A stretch of DNA of 64,000 nucleotides from positions 124,001-188,000 of the forward strand of contig JANATG010000013.1 in the NCBI GenBank assembly GCA_029449235.1, written 5' to 3'. Of this stretch, positions 11,808-23,800 are shown piece after piece (the first letter of the stretch is position 1; each line of letters starts with the position of its first letter). The notes under the pieces are model-generated. The model saw only the letters and a program-made list of their open reading frames with translations, was not told where the DNA came from and did not search any database. Position numbers and translations under genes: made by a program. This stretch comes from Linnemannia schmuckeri. Its lineage: Eukaryota; Mortierellomycota; Mortierellomycetes; Mortierellales; Mortierellaceae.

Positions 11808-12506
11808 TTTTTGTGACCTATAGGAGATTCACCATGGTGGCAACATCGACAAAAAGTAAAAGCCAAGGCTCACATTTTCGTTAGCGTTGTTTCTTTTTTT
11901 TCTCACAACAATAACAGTGACAGTGACAGTTTGCCCTCTCAGAGCGACAGTTTGGGTGATCAACAGCGAGGTCGAATGTCGTTGTGATCAGGAGACTTTC
12001 TCCATGAGATACTATTTTTGGTGGCAAAGAGAGAAAGGTACGTACAGATAACAGAGGGGGGTGAGGAAAGAACGAGTTGGTTGAAGAAGGAAAAGAAGAA
12101 AAAGGAAAAAAAGGAAAGAAAAGCCAGCGCTCCTTTTGAAGTGATAAACATCCGCAGGCAGCTGAGGTGTGGTGGTTGGCATGAGGAACTAAAAGAAGTT
12201 TGACCAATGGCATCGCAAAGAAAAATACCTGTGGCTTAGTACTCTTTAGTTCATTTCAATTTTCCACGGGGTCTTAAAAAAAAAGGGAATAAAAAAAAGG
12301 GGGCGGGTCTGGATTGGCATGGCCCATTTGCCTGGTCACCGTTGACTCAACCAGGACAACATGGCTATCAAACAGGCATACACTCCACACGCACTAACGA
12401 GGCATATTGACAACCTATTGTGTACACAATTGCAGGTGCATAGAAGCTTATATTAAAGCGAAGAAGGATAGTATAACAATGGTAACTATGAAAAGAAGGC
12501 TTTTCC
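11808..12506. other. Intergenic: AlaRS promoter/leader and MOB1 3' flank
   Basis: The AlaRS sense strand is pyrimidine-rich around 12060-12130, like other leaders here. A sequence with good start context (GCCACCATGG) lies at about 11850 on the minus strand but is followed in frame by a stop after five codons; it may be an upstream ORF in the leader. Confidence 0.4.
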
Positions 12507-13446
12507 TTAGTTCTTGGCCTGAGCAAGCAGAGAATCGATAAGATCAGCCAGAGGCGCAAGCTCCTTGGGCTCGATCAGCTGGAACTCCTTCACAAACAAA
12601 ATAAAATGCTTAAAGCTCGTGTTCAGATGAGCCTCTTCTCCCAATGACACAACCACCGAAAAGTGGATCACATAGATGTGTGCATACACCCGAAACAGTC
12701 TCCGGAAGATCGCATGGATCACACTCTTGAACGACGCCGGGAAGTCAATGCCAATCTTGCTAGGGAAAATTGCCTCGTTGTCCAGCTGCGATTGAACCCA
12801 CGACATCAGATGGTCAACATACACCGGTGCACTCACTCGTGCCGGTTTCTTGAACTGGCCCTCGTCCTTCCAGTGGTATTCGTATTTCGGCCCTGCTGAC
12901 ATGACCGGGCAATCCTGAGGTGTGCAAAACTCTGTGATTGTCCCGTACAGCATATTAATCTGGTTGAAAAAGTCCACCGCTAGTTTGAAAGAAGGTGCAG
13001 TTGTACAAAAAGAAAAGTGTCAGCAAAACACCCCTTTGCGTTTGCGAATAGTGTAAAATATTATGTATGGAGGACAAAAGAAAAGGGAACAAGAATAGAG
13101 CGAGGCCCTGGAAGAAACCAGCAGGCAACAAAGAAGACGTAGTCAGAGAACGACAAAGAAAACAGCTTCATTTGTACAACTTACTGTTGACGGCAAGCCA
13201 CTCGTTAAGATCTTCGCCTTCAGGGAGATGGACAGCAAGACGCAGGTTCCCAGATCCCAGAGTCTGCTCCGCGTACTCCTTGAGGAGGTATTGCTTCTGA
13301 AGAGACGATGCCGGCTTCTTGCTCGACTTTGGTTTGCTCGACGATCTACGTACAAAATTTGTAAGTGTGAGACATAGGGGCATGTACAGACTGATAGCCA
13401 AGCAATGTACTGAAGTGTCATGAACTTACAATCCCAAGAAACTCAT
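12507..13446 (-). CDS. MOB1: MOB1 kinase activator (Mps one binder)
   Basis: Three exons: 13446-13430, 13345-13185 and 12979-12507, giving 216 residues, the typical MOB1 length. MOB1 binds and activates NDR/LATS kinases in the mitotic exit/septation (Hippo-like) pathway. The N-terminal Ser/Lys-rich tail is followed by LQKQYLLKEYAEQTLGSGNL and by the conserved LPEGEDLNEWLAVNTVDFF. The zinc-binding residues are visible: Cys78 and Cys83 in EFCTPQDCPVM and the His pair in AHIYVIHF near residue 160. The first exon is only 17 nt (MSFLGL), which is why the start lies apart from the main frame. There are no unusual features. Confidence 0.96.
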
Positions 13447-14218
13447 GTTGATGGTCTATTCCTTTGCCTGCTTTCTTGGTTAGTTGGCTGATGGGTCGCT
13501 TTGTAGCTAGCTGCTTTCCTTGTTCTAAGTGTTGTGTTGTTTCGTCGGACGTTGACGAGGTTCTTTGTGTAATATACTCTTATCCGCTTTGTGTCGATGA
13601 CTTGAACAAGACAGGTAGCTACAGCTGAGATTGTCGATGTTGAATGAGGAATAGGATGTTGAAAGAGAAAAGGGAAAAAAGAGATGAATCTCCATACCGT
13701 TCAAAAAAAAAGAGAGTACAAGGGTGTGCCTGTTACGAGTTTGTCCCTCCTCTGCCCCCTTCAAAAAAAATAGGGGCAATCATCGGCCCACACGGACACG
13801 GACATGTCACATTTTCATCGCATCATCACCCACTAAACGGACGCACATCCTGTCACATATCATGTTCATTCAAGTTGAACAGAGAGAGGAATGGCTAAGC
13901 AACCAGCCTCCTTTCCTCTTTGCACAGCATGATCCGTGGCCACACCTGGCATTCGCTCAAAAGAAAAAGACAGGTAAGTATTTACAAAGACGAATAGAAG
14001 AGATAGAGATCCCGATAGCCCGAGCATGTTTATTCTTTCTCTCGTTCTGTTTGGTTTTTTTGTAAAAAAAGGGAGTGGGTTGTGTTTGGTCAAAAAAACG
14101 GCAAGTACTCGGTAAGTTCCTCCACCATCTGGGGTTTCCGGCGGTAAAAAAGTCCCTCCAAAGACAAAACTGTTCAATTTCCCAAGGTTCAGAAAGCGCT
14201 TTTGGTTGTTACTGATAA
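13447..14218. other. Intergenic: MOB1 promoter and eL37 3' flank
   Basis: No supported gene. Minus-strand sequence just upstream of MOB1 is moderately pyrimidine-rich. Confidence 0.4.
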
Positions 14219-15684
14219 TTAAGCAGCAACGGCCTTGACCTGCTTCTTGGCCTGGGTGCCCTCACGGAAACCGTTCTTGAAGCGACGGTTGACATCGGAC
14301 AAGTGACGCATGCGGCCGGTACCGGTGGTCTTTCTGCGGGTGGCCTTCTCGCTCCAGTTGTCTATTAGTGAGATTGAAGTAGAGCATATTAGTTAACGAC
14401 AAGATCAACTTGGATGAAAGGGTATGAGTAAAGCACTGTAGGGCCGCCATGTTGTCTGTTCCTCCTGTTATGTCCTCTTTCTCCACTCTGAGAAGAATGA
14501 AAAATTGGCTTCGCTGTTGGTTACTGGTTGTTGACGGCAGATTCGAACACTCCGTATCATTGTCGCCGACAGTCGATATCGCAATTGCTTCGGGATCTCT
14601 GAGCAATACGCTTTCTCCTTGGTCAGAGATTGCCGTGCGCCTGATCTGAGCGGTGTCAAGTAGCTGCGTCTAGTAACTGGTAACGCCAAAGGCATGTCGT
14701 TTTCTCCTACTTGACAGCTATCCGAAAGGAACTAGTCCCAATCACAGTTTTTCCCCTTGACCTCTAAAACTGATGACAACCAACTCTTGTCAAGTTGCCG
14801 GGTTGGTAACAAGAGCAGACTCTGCCATTGTGGCATCCTGAATGTACCGCCGAGTTGAGCGCCTGAAAAGAGTGCAAGCATCGTTTCCTGTTGGTGTCGA
14901 ATAAGGCGTATCCTGAATAAAGATAAGGGAGGAGTGTAAAAAGCGCGGGATGCTTACAAGAGCGGAGCTTGGCAGCGGGGTAGCCGCACTGAGCGCAGGT
15001 CTTCTTCTGGTTGTGGAAAGAGCGACGTCCACAACTATTCATTGCATAATCAACAGAAAGGTAGGAAAGCCTGTTAGTTCCGGTGATCCTTGCAGATCGA
15101 TAGTGTCATGCTGAATAATCACAATAGACGCTCAAAAAAGCGTTCCCGTATGACATACCGACGGCACAAGGTGTGAGACTTGGTGTGGCGTTTACCAAAC
15201 GAAGAGGTACCCTTAGTCTAAGAGCGTTTGAAAGGACAAGGTAACGATCCCAGATGTCAGTTGGTGGGTTTGAGATCTTTGATGTATAGTTTTGTTCCTG
15301 CTTGAAGGTGCGTTTGCTTGTTGTTGAATCAGAGTTTCCAGATGCAATTTGGCCAAACTGAACTAATCCTTGCTGGTTTACTCAATCCTAGAGATCGCTG
15401 TTGTTGGCGTGTTCTGAGGGCAAGTTTGGTGAGATGTTGAGGATCTGTTGGGATCGGGGTCTCTTGCTAGATTCCTCTGTAGGGAAGACACTGCCGCATC
15501 GTTGTAAGGTGCTTCTTTGAAAGCACTTCTATCCCAACGGCGTGTGATTGAGGTCTTTATGAGATGCGGTTGTTGAGATGTAGGGTTCCGCTCTGCATTT
15601 TTATGATGCCTGGTTTTGCACCCTTCGCTTCCTGCTTTTGCACAAAAGTTATCGATGACGAGGTGATAAGTGCCGAGGTACCAT
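14219..15684 (-). CDS. RPL37: 60S ribosomal protein eL37 (RPL37)
   Basis: Coding exons 15217-15159, 15034-14958 and 14361-14219 are secure: they read TKGTSSFGKRHTKSHTLCRR, CGRRSFHNQKKTCAQCGYPA, and YNWSEKATRRKTTGTGRM to the C-terminus, joining in frame. eL37 is a small basic zinc-binding protein of the large subunit; its four Cys (C-X2-C ... C-X2-C) are all present. The reading enters 15217 behind an AG acceptor, so the initiator ATG must be on a separate 5' exon; the best candidate is ATG at 15684-15682 followed directly by GTACCT, which gives a 93-residue protein. That first exon is less certain than the rest. Introns of about 460 and 600 nt are long for this window, as often seen in ribosomal-protein genes. 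Confidence 0.92.
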
Positions 15685-16073
15685 GAAAATATCGAGTGCT
15701 GATGATGATGATGGTGGTGCCGATACAGATGACGGTAGCAAGTGCCGATGGATGTGTGTGATGGCGAGGATGTCCCGATGGATGGTTATGTGTGTCCTTG
15801 AATGCCCTAGGATGTCCCCATGTCCGCACTACAGCAATATATATTTCTAGAGACCATTTTCGCTAGTGATTGGTTTGAAAAAGAAAGATTCCGCTGGGCC
15901 ACGCTCCTGTAACTGTGATATCGACTGGGAAGCTGAAGTAGGAAGGTTTGCGCACGTGACTTGATTAATTTTCGCACCTTTCTTTGTTCTTGATATTTTT
16001 GTTCTTTCGACTTTGCCCTCTTGGTCTTTTTGCTTCGTTACTTCACTCCTTCTCTTTCTTCATTCACACCCAA
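15685..16073. promoter_or_regulatory. Divergent intergenic region, RPL37 / guanylate kinase
   Basis: About 390 bases separating the proposed first exon of RPL37 (-) from guanylate kinase (+); it presumably holds both promoters. A pyrimidine-rich tract (15975-16065) precedes the guanylate kinase ATG. No TATA element can be assigned with confidence. Confidence 0.45.
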
Positions 16074-17014
16074 ATGTCGTCCATTCCCATACTCAATCAC
16101 CTCAGGACAGCCCCAGCCTCAAAACTAGCAACCAGAGTCTCTGTGCCTACCGCCACTCGGCGTTTTACCACCAAAACTTCACCCGCCGCACCAGGTAGGG
16201 ACACTTTTGAACAACTCAACTTTTTTTTTTTTTTTTGGTTTTTCGCTCACAAATGTCAGTGCACCGAACTTATATACTAACTCGAACCTATTGAACACAA
16301 CAACAGCGGATAGAAGAACAATCGTTGTATCAGGGCCATCTGGCGGTGGCAAATCCACACTCTTAGAACGTCTTTTCAGTGAATACCCCTCCACCTTCGG
16401 CTTCAGCGTCTCTCGTACGTCCAACTGCATTCTGATCCAAATGAGCAGTTCCCCTTGCTGCCACCTCTTCCTTTCGCGTTCTAACAGTGAATACAATCTC
16501 CGTATGTAAAATCGTAGATACGACGCGTGGACCAAGACCAGGAGAAGTAGATGGAGTAGCCTATCACTTCGTATCACACGCGACTATCAACGACATGATC
16601 TCTCGAAATGAGTTCCTCGAACACGCCGTCTTTTCAGAAAACACGTACGGAACTTCGCGTAAGGCTGTACAAGATATCAAGGACAGCGGCAAAATTTGTA
16701 TCATGGACATTGAGCTCCAAGGAGTTAAACAAATTCGTGAGCTGGTTAGGAAGAGTCGTGAGGAAGGAGGAGGAGACGGATTTGAGGCGCGATATCTGTT
16801 GGTGAGGCCGCCTAGTTTGGCGGTGCTTGAGGAGCGGCTGAGGGCGAGGAATACGGAGAGTGAAGACGCGATTTTGAAGCGACTGGAGGCTGCGAAGCGG
16901 GAGTGGGAAGCTGGGTCTGATCCTGTCAATTTTGAGTGTATTGTTGTCAATGATGACCTTGATACCGCATACAATGATTTGCACCGATTCATCTTTGGAA
17001 CGAGGGAGAAGTGA
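16074..17014 (+). CDS. GUK1: Guanylate kinase with mitochondrial presequence-like extension
   Basis: Three exons: 16074-16194, 16307-16414 and 16518-17014, giving 241 residues. The enzyme phosphorylates GMP/dGMP with ATP. The P-loop GPSGGGKST (about residues 50-58), SVSHTTRGPRPGEVDG split across exons 2/3, and DIELQGVKQIRE are diagnostic GMP- and ATP-binding regions. Exon 1 adds about 40 residues ahead of the kinase domain, rich in Ala/Ser/Thr/Arg and lacking acidic residues (for example TRVSVPTATRRFTTKTS), which looks like a mitochondrial targeting sequence. The kinase domain itself starts without a nearby Met, so a cytosolic form would need another start or splice form. Stop at 17014, 138 bases before the next start codon. 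Confidence 0.95.
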
Positions 17015-17152
17015 CTCGTTTTTTCGTTGGAATAAAAAAAAAGCGGGGTGCCCTCGACTCGAGGTTCAAAAGAACGAACAAGGTTGCGCTTTTGTTGTTC
17101 GCTTCTCTCCTTCGTCTTTTACCCATTCACCACCACTCACTTTTACACTCAA

Positions 17153-18522
17153 ATGGCGCATCGACTCATCAAGGACAACCAGACCACAGGAGTCGACATC
17201 CAGGACTGGATCGTCCTTTCTCACAAGACCTCCATCCTCAACTCTCAGGAAATAGACACGTAAGTCGTCAATACGACCTTCGTGTTCATCCCACTCTTCG
17301 TCTCCTTACTGGTTCTCATCAACAATACTCAAGAATGAAAAACGATATTAGGACAAAACCGCACGAACATGTATCATAACACACAGCGCTATACTTCTAT
17401 TTACAATTGGATATGACAGCGCGTCAGCAAACTTGGGGATCCCTTTCCCAGAGATGATCTTTGGAAACAACTTCCTATCCATCGAACACAAGCCGTCAGG
17501 TTTCAAACTCGAGTTCAAGGCCCTGCCCGCTTTGGCCATGGTTGACCAGTCCTCCACCTCCAGCGACAAAATTAAAGTTTCCTACGCCCGCGAATGGTTC
17601 GAAAAGCGCAGGTAACTATCTTCACTGCTTTTCTTGTTTCTTCTTTGTAATTTTGTCCTCTCATTGTCGAAGTGAAAAAGCACCATTTATCCTTCCTAAC
17701 CACATCTTCTCCTTGCATGAAACATATTCGCGTTGATAGCATGGTGAACCAGGAACATATTACGGATGTGGTTAAGCCATACGACTGGACATATTCGACA
17801 AAGTACAACGGATCCAACACCAGCTCCAGAGAACATCTCAAATTCGAACCCACCACCGAGGAATCCATCGACATTGAGCAACTCAAACGACCCGACCCAA
17901 TCCTCTTCTATGACGAGAACATTCTCTTTGAAGACGAGCTCGCCGACAACGGCACCGCCGTTCTCTCCACCAAAGTCGTATGTTTGGCTGCTATTTGTCT
18001 TTCATCCGTGAAATGTGTCTAATGCATACTGTTCAATGTATTTTTCAAACTGACCCTATTTTCGCCTTTTTTTTTCTTTCCCTCCTCCGAAATCTGAAAA
18101 CAACCCTTTATTTGGAATAGCGGGTGATGCCGTCGTGCCTATTCATTTTGCTGCGCTTCTTCCTGCGCGTCGACGATGTCCTCTTCCGGATCTATGACAC
18201 TCGCATCTACCACCGCTTCGGCACCAAAACCGTCATCCGTGAATGCTCTTTCCGCGAGAGCTCCTACCTAGATACACGCGCCGTAAGTCCGTTACCTCTT
18301 TTTGCCTTGATACGATCTATTCTCGATGGTACTTTTTCGTTGTTGCTGAGATTTGGTTCATTTTATTAATTTGCGTTGTGGATGGTATGTTGCGGATGAA
18401 ATTATATATAGAGGATCCCACGTTCAAAAGGAGACGACTTGTCGCTGTTGTTGGACTCGAATTGGGTTTCGTCCCAACTACCAGATCAGGAATCGCATAT
18501 CGAAGTTCTTCACCTGGAGTAG
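17153..18522 (+). CDS. TIP41: TIP41-like protein, TOR/PP2A signalling regulator
   Basis: Five exons: 17153-17259, 17420-17611, 17740-17977, 18121-18282 and 18412-18522, giving 269 residues. TIP41/TIPRL binds PP2A-type phosphatases and, in yeast, the Tap42 partner, downstream of TOR. Family blocks are clear: MIFGNNFLSIEH, KVSYAREWFEKR, PYDWTYSTKYNG, PDPILFYDENILFEDELADN and the exon 4 sequence MPSCLFILLRFFLRVDDVLF. The last exon was chosen because it continues in phase with SNWVSSQLPDQESHIEV, matching the family's C-terminal end; reading straight through the intron gives an unrelated tail. It is convergent with CDC123, 118 bases between stops. Confidence 0.93.
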
Positions 18523-18640
18523 TCCATTTCTTACATAAAAATAAACCCCCAGGGCAAAAAACAAATCTTGATCGTCCGTCTCTGTTTTATTTGTCAAAAC
18601 TTGATGTAGTGAGTCTCATCCCCAAACAAGTCAAGCTACT

Positions 18641-20304
18641 TCAATCAGTAGAATTGGCAGCCTGGACCTTTTTATAAAAAGCCTCCGCGAATTCCGCAAC
18701 CGTCTGTCCATTCGACAAGTCCGTCACATCAGAAGGGTACCGGTTAAACGCAAACGGCTGCTGCATATGGCTCCCCGCCGCCTCCGACTCTAATAACCGC
18801 ATCGCCGGCAGGTGTTCCAATTGCTCTTTATCCTCCAAGTCAAGGAGGAGGAGTTCTTTCCAGTCAAAGAGGAGAGAGTCGGTCTTTTGGGCAAAGGGGT
18901 TGAAATCGATGAGATAGATCCTGTCCTTGTTCCTGGTGATGTATACATCGAACGTGTCTATTTGGATGTTGGGAAAAGGCAGGAATCAAGGGTGTTCAGT
19001 CGCTTTGTTCTTTCCTGGTGATCGATAACAGAAGGATGGAGTAAAAAGGACTCACAGTCGCTGTCAGGGAACTGGCCATTGATCTTGTCCTCAAAGAAAT
19101 CCACAATCTTGTCCTCCAACTCTTCCTGAATGCCCTTCAAAAAGTCATAGTATGTCATGTCCCTCTGCGAGATGGCTACGACAATGCGCATAACAATTAT
19201 AAAAAAAAAGATAGTGTGTTAATTCAAAACAACTCAACTATTAGAGGGGAGTCTGCTATTTTTTTCATCATTTACAAGACGCCAAATGGATCGCTCCAAA
19301 ACTTACCAACAAGCTTGTTTTCGCGAACAAAACACCTAAACTCCATCGAGGGTGCAAGATCAAACCACTTCCTCAACACCAACTCCACAACCTCAGGTCT
19401 CTCCCTCACACGCTCCGCGCCCTCCGCAACGGCATCCGAACAGTCTTCATAAGCATGCGCCAAATCATGCGCAATAAAATCAGACGACTTGAGGAGGAGG
19501 AAAATATCACTCACGCTCTGACACTTGAGTGTATTGGTCGCCGCGATCCAGCTGGCGTCTCGGGGAGAACTCCAGTTAAGTTTTGGAAACACTTCGCCTC
19601 CGAATTCTGCGATCGTCTGTTCGATCTCCTGCTCCAGTCCTGGAAAGTATGGTAATGGTGCCTAAGATGTATGTAGAAAAAGAGTGAGTGATGGTGTTAG
19701 TCAGCATCTGAGTCGCAGATGACTCAACATGTACAGGAACAACATGGACATTGGGCGAATAGCGTGCTGCGGGAATTGCTTCTTGTACCTCGCCTTGCTC
19801 TGACTCATCGTCGTCTTCATCATCGCTGCTATCATCCTGACCGCCCTCAGCCCTCTGGCGGAAGGTAGCCTCATGAAGCGCTTTGAATCGATCTGCGTCA
19901 CTGATTCCCTCGTCCTCGCTCTCGTCCTCACTATCGCTCAATGCCAATGTTAAACCACTAATCACACATATGGGAAGAAAAAAATCTCAGTAAGCTAGAA
20001 CGAAACGACCCTATCAATCAAATAAATGCAGAACTTCCGTCAGGATGTACCTCTGTCCTGGGATAAAGATGCCGTCGGCATTGAGATACGTAACAAACTC
20101 CTCGGGCAAGGGGATGATTTTGGACTTGATCGAGATGGATCGGAATTTTGGGTACCAGGACGAGAAAGCACAGTTCTCGAGCCTCTGGTGGGTGAGCGGT
20201 GGGAATACCAAAGATATGCCTTCTGCCGTTGTGGCGGCCTGTTGTTGTTGCTGGTCTGCTTCCTGCTGTTGCTCGAGTTCTTCCTCTGGTCGGTAGATGC
20301 TCAT
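18641..20304 (-). CDS. CDC123: Cell division cycle protein 123, eIF2 assembly chaperone
   Basis: Five exons: 20304-20051, 19957-19735, 19661-19307, 19175-19056 and 18957-18641, giving 422 residues. CDC123 is an ATP-grasp protein that binds eIF2gamma and promotes assembly of the eIF2 heterotrimer. Recognisable segments are FSSWYPKFRSISIKSKIIPL, KLNWSSPRDASWIA, SDFIAHDLAHAYEDC, EFRCFVRENKLVGVAISQRD and DVYITRNKDRIYLIDFNPF, in which the ATP-grasp metal-binding Asp/Asn residues lie. A highly acidic linker (SDSEDESEDE, DDSSDDEDDDE) sits between the first two blocks, as in other family members. A Gln-rich stretch near the N-terminus is probably unimportant. Splice sites include a textbook branch sequence (GCTGACTAAC) in intron 2. 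Confidence 0.95.
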
Positions 20305-20829
20305 GTTGTTGTTGTCCTGTGGGAATGTTTGGAATGGAAAGAATGTTAAAGAAGAAAAAGTGAAAAAAAAACGTGCAGCGGACTTTTTGTATTTGTTATT
20401 TCATCAGTTTCCAATAACAGATAATTCTGATTACGAAGGTTATGTGTTTGGTGGCGCAAATTTATTCGGAATGGTCAGTTTTTTTACAAAAGGTGTATGA
20501 TACAAACATGATACAAAGTGTGAAGGAAGGGGGAATAAACTGAAAGAAAACAGGGGAAACAGCAAAAAGTCAAACAAAGAAAAAAAAAAAAAAAATAACA
20601 ATGATAAAAAGAAAGAAGAGGATGGAAAAACAGACGAGGCGAAAAGAAGAAGGATGTATAGCTGCCCATCCTGCAAGAGTAGTCTCTCCTTCATAATATG
20701 AATGTTTGGTGTTTGTTTGATGCCTACTGCGGTGGTTCGAATGCTGTAGTATTGTCAATGTCGATGCCACCGATGCAGACCGTCTCTTCTTGCTGTAAAT
20801 CGACGCTCTCATCCCTCAAAAATGACAAT
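20305..20829. other. Intergenic: CDC123 promoter and SET-gene 3' flank
   Basis: No gene supported. It contains an A-rich run at about 20579-20596 and purine-rich sequence on the + strand. Confidence 0.4.
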
Positions 20830-23800
20830 CTAATCGCTTAGTCGTCGGTTGTTGTATCCTCCAGTCATGCCTCCGGGACCATTTGGTCCTGCGGATCCAC
20901 GGCTATTGCCATAGAATCCGCCACCATTGTTCCCAGTCGACCCTCCGCCGCCACCATTACCTCCGCTAATCCCTCCCCTTCCTCCGTTGAGCGGTCCTGA
21001 AGTAAAGTACTCGCCCCTGCGGTCGTAACGGTCTCGTGGGTCACGATCTCGATCCCGGTCATGGTCGCGGTCTCGGTCACGTTCCCTCTCTCGTTCTCTA
21101 TCGCGGGGTGGTGGTGGGAGGCCTCCGCGGGAACCACCTCGATAGCCGCCATAGCTGATCGACTCCACTCCCCCATAACCAGCCCAATCGTCCCCATTCA
21201 TCGACCTATGACGCGAACGCTCCTCCGACTTATAATACTCGCGGGATCCAAGGGCTGCTGGTCCTGTGGGTGATGACAATGGTCCGGGTCGTTTAAACGA
21301 CACCGGCGACTCGTCATTGTAACCATGGTGACCACCTTCGAAGGACGCATTAGAAATAGAACCAGAGGTCAAAGACTGTTGTCGTTCTCTCGTAGGTGAG
21401 TCGAGTGATCCTCCCAAAGGCTTCTCCGGTCGGTCAGAAGGCGATCCATGGTAGCGAGGGGAAGTAAGACGTCCCTCACCACTACCAGATTTGGGATCCA
21501 TGTTCCTGACATCCAAGTTCGAGCCATTGCGGTAGTTACCGCCGCCTCCGATTCCTGAGCTCAAGCCTGGAGGAGACCCTCCTCGTTGACCTCGTGGCGT
21601 CCTCCATCCAGGAGAACTCAGGCCTTGGGGCGGGGGCGATTCATGCTTGTTTCCAGAGCTCAAACGCTCCTGCATCTCTCGAGAACTAGGTGAGACCATG
21701 GGCCGTTGAGTAACCGGGGACCTCCCTGGGGAGATGGCGACTCCGTGCCCTTGTCCTGAGGTGTAAGGACCAGACGGCCCATCAGAGTTGGATGGTGTGC
21801 GTGGAGGCGACGACGTCAATGTCATCTTGGAGAAGGGCGTAGGTCCTGCAGAGAGTGAGATGGGGCTGAATGGTTGGACTGGGAAGTAGTCGCCTGAAGA
21901 CTGAATAGCCTGGGTAGAAAGGCTAATCCTCGGCGTCGACAAACTGATTCCAACCTCAAAATAGTCGGAGCGATCACGTCGGCTTGCAACTCCCGTAACG
22001 CCGTTCAGCTCTTCCTGCAGCTGAGGTTGCTCGTTCATCTCTATGTCAACAGAGTCACTAGAGCCTTGAGGTGCTTGGTTGTTATCAAGACGACCCTGCG
22101 CATCCTTGCTGCTCGAGTTGTCATTCTGACCTGATGTCTTTGTCAAGGCAGATGTATCAGCAGCTACGTTATTCACACTGCGTTGAGAAACTCCTAAACG
22201 CTGCTTCTGGTACTCTTGAAGGGAAAGCTTGACTTTGGGAATGGCGGGAGTGGGCTCTGCCTTGACAGTGGGCGTATCTGCTGCAGATTCACTATCGACT
22301 TGAGAGACATCGGCGGTTGTCTCAACGATCAGAGCGCTTGGCTCCTTCATCTCGACATCAATGCTTTCCGGAGCGACAGCTGCAATATCATGCATAGGGG
22401 CAGGGGCCTCTGTTGCGGTAGCCAGCGCTACCTTGGCGTCATCTGTGAGACCAGGAGAGGTCGAAGCGAGGCGCCGGGCATGGTAGGATTCGAGACTGAG
22501 CTTTTGAATGGCTTTGGCAGGCTTCTCGGGACTGGGCTCTGGTGGGGCGACATTTGACTCTTGGGCAGGTGCGGGGGGCGCAATAACGACAGGCTCCTCA
22601 GAGACAGTAGGTCGAAAAGGCGACTTGGATTCGCTTCGCTGTGCTTTGTTCACCTCGCGCTGACCGGAGGTTGATCCAGATGATGAAAGAGATGTTTCTG
22701 GTCGGACATCTTCGTGAAACAGGTTGAGCACATCTCCAGCTACTACCAAGGACTGCTGCTCAGCAGGAGGCAAAATCTTGACTGCCTCCGTGGGCTCTAC
22801 TTCTGAAGGAAGAGCAGAAGCAACCACCGTCTCAACTGACGCCACATTGGGTGCTGGTGCGGGAGCACCCATGCCGGATAAAGCATCGTCTTCCTCCTCC
22901 ATCTTGAGATCAAAGACTTCCTCGGCCTTCTTTCTCATTTCCTCAGCCTTCTCTCGAGCCTCTTCCTCAGCCAAAGCGCGCTGTTTCATGTAGATCATCT
23001 TCCAGACCTTCTTGCAAGGAAGAACTGAAGGCTTGAGCGAGGCCACGGGAAGAGTCTCCTTGGGCATGTTTTGTTCTCGCAAGAGTCGACGATCAGCACG
23101 GTGATTAGCTTCTTCTTCCTCATCGCTAGTGTTTCCGACGATACTGACAAAGCCGCCTTCAACCGAACTGGAGCCTGACAAGTTGTGAGAATCATCCAGT
23201 GTGTCGTTTCCTGCAGGAGTAGGTCGTTCCTTGGCCGCCTTGAGGTTGGAGTGATCAATCCGCTTCCCGCGTGAGACAGCTGCATAGGGTTGCTTTTTGG
23301 TGGATTGAGATGATACTGATCGCTTGCCTCCTCTGGGATCTTTACGCTCCGAATCCGATGTCGCCGAGGACTGGGACATTGTATCGACTTCCATCTGGCT
23401 CTTGTCTCGATTTCCTATATTACAAATTGAAAGAAGAACACGCACTCGCGTTAGGTACTGCTCGGAACTTCTATCAGATCAGCAATGTCAAAAGAAAATG
23501 ACGAGCCAGTACTAAAAGGCAAAAGGCATACCTTGGAAAGTATCATGTTGAGACCGCTTGTGAGCAGAGAGTGGGTTTCGTCGCAAAAAGCCATTATTCG
23601 AATCAGAGTCGATTCCGCTGTCTCCAATGGAGATGTTGTCGTCTTCAACGTTGCTGGTCTTGAGGCGACTTGGTACAGGTTTGTGGTCCGATTCTACCGA
23701 CAGCTTGGTCTTGTCACGAGGACGAGATGGTTGAGTTGATCCAGGTCCTGATCGTTTGGGAGGGAAAGAGGCTGAATCCTTGGGGGTCGATTCAAGTGCT

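Noticed and set aside
14362..14957. Possible C/D box snoRNA in RPL37 intron 2
   Set aside because: The only TGATGA/CTGA pair found lies on the strand opposite to the host transcript and has no terminal stem.
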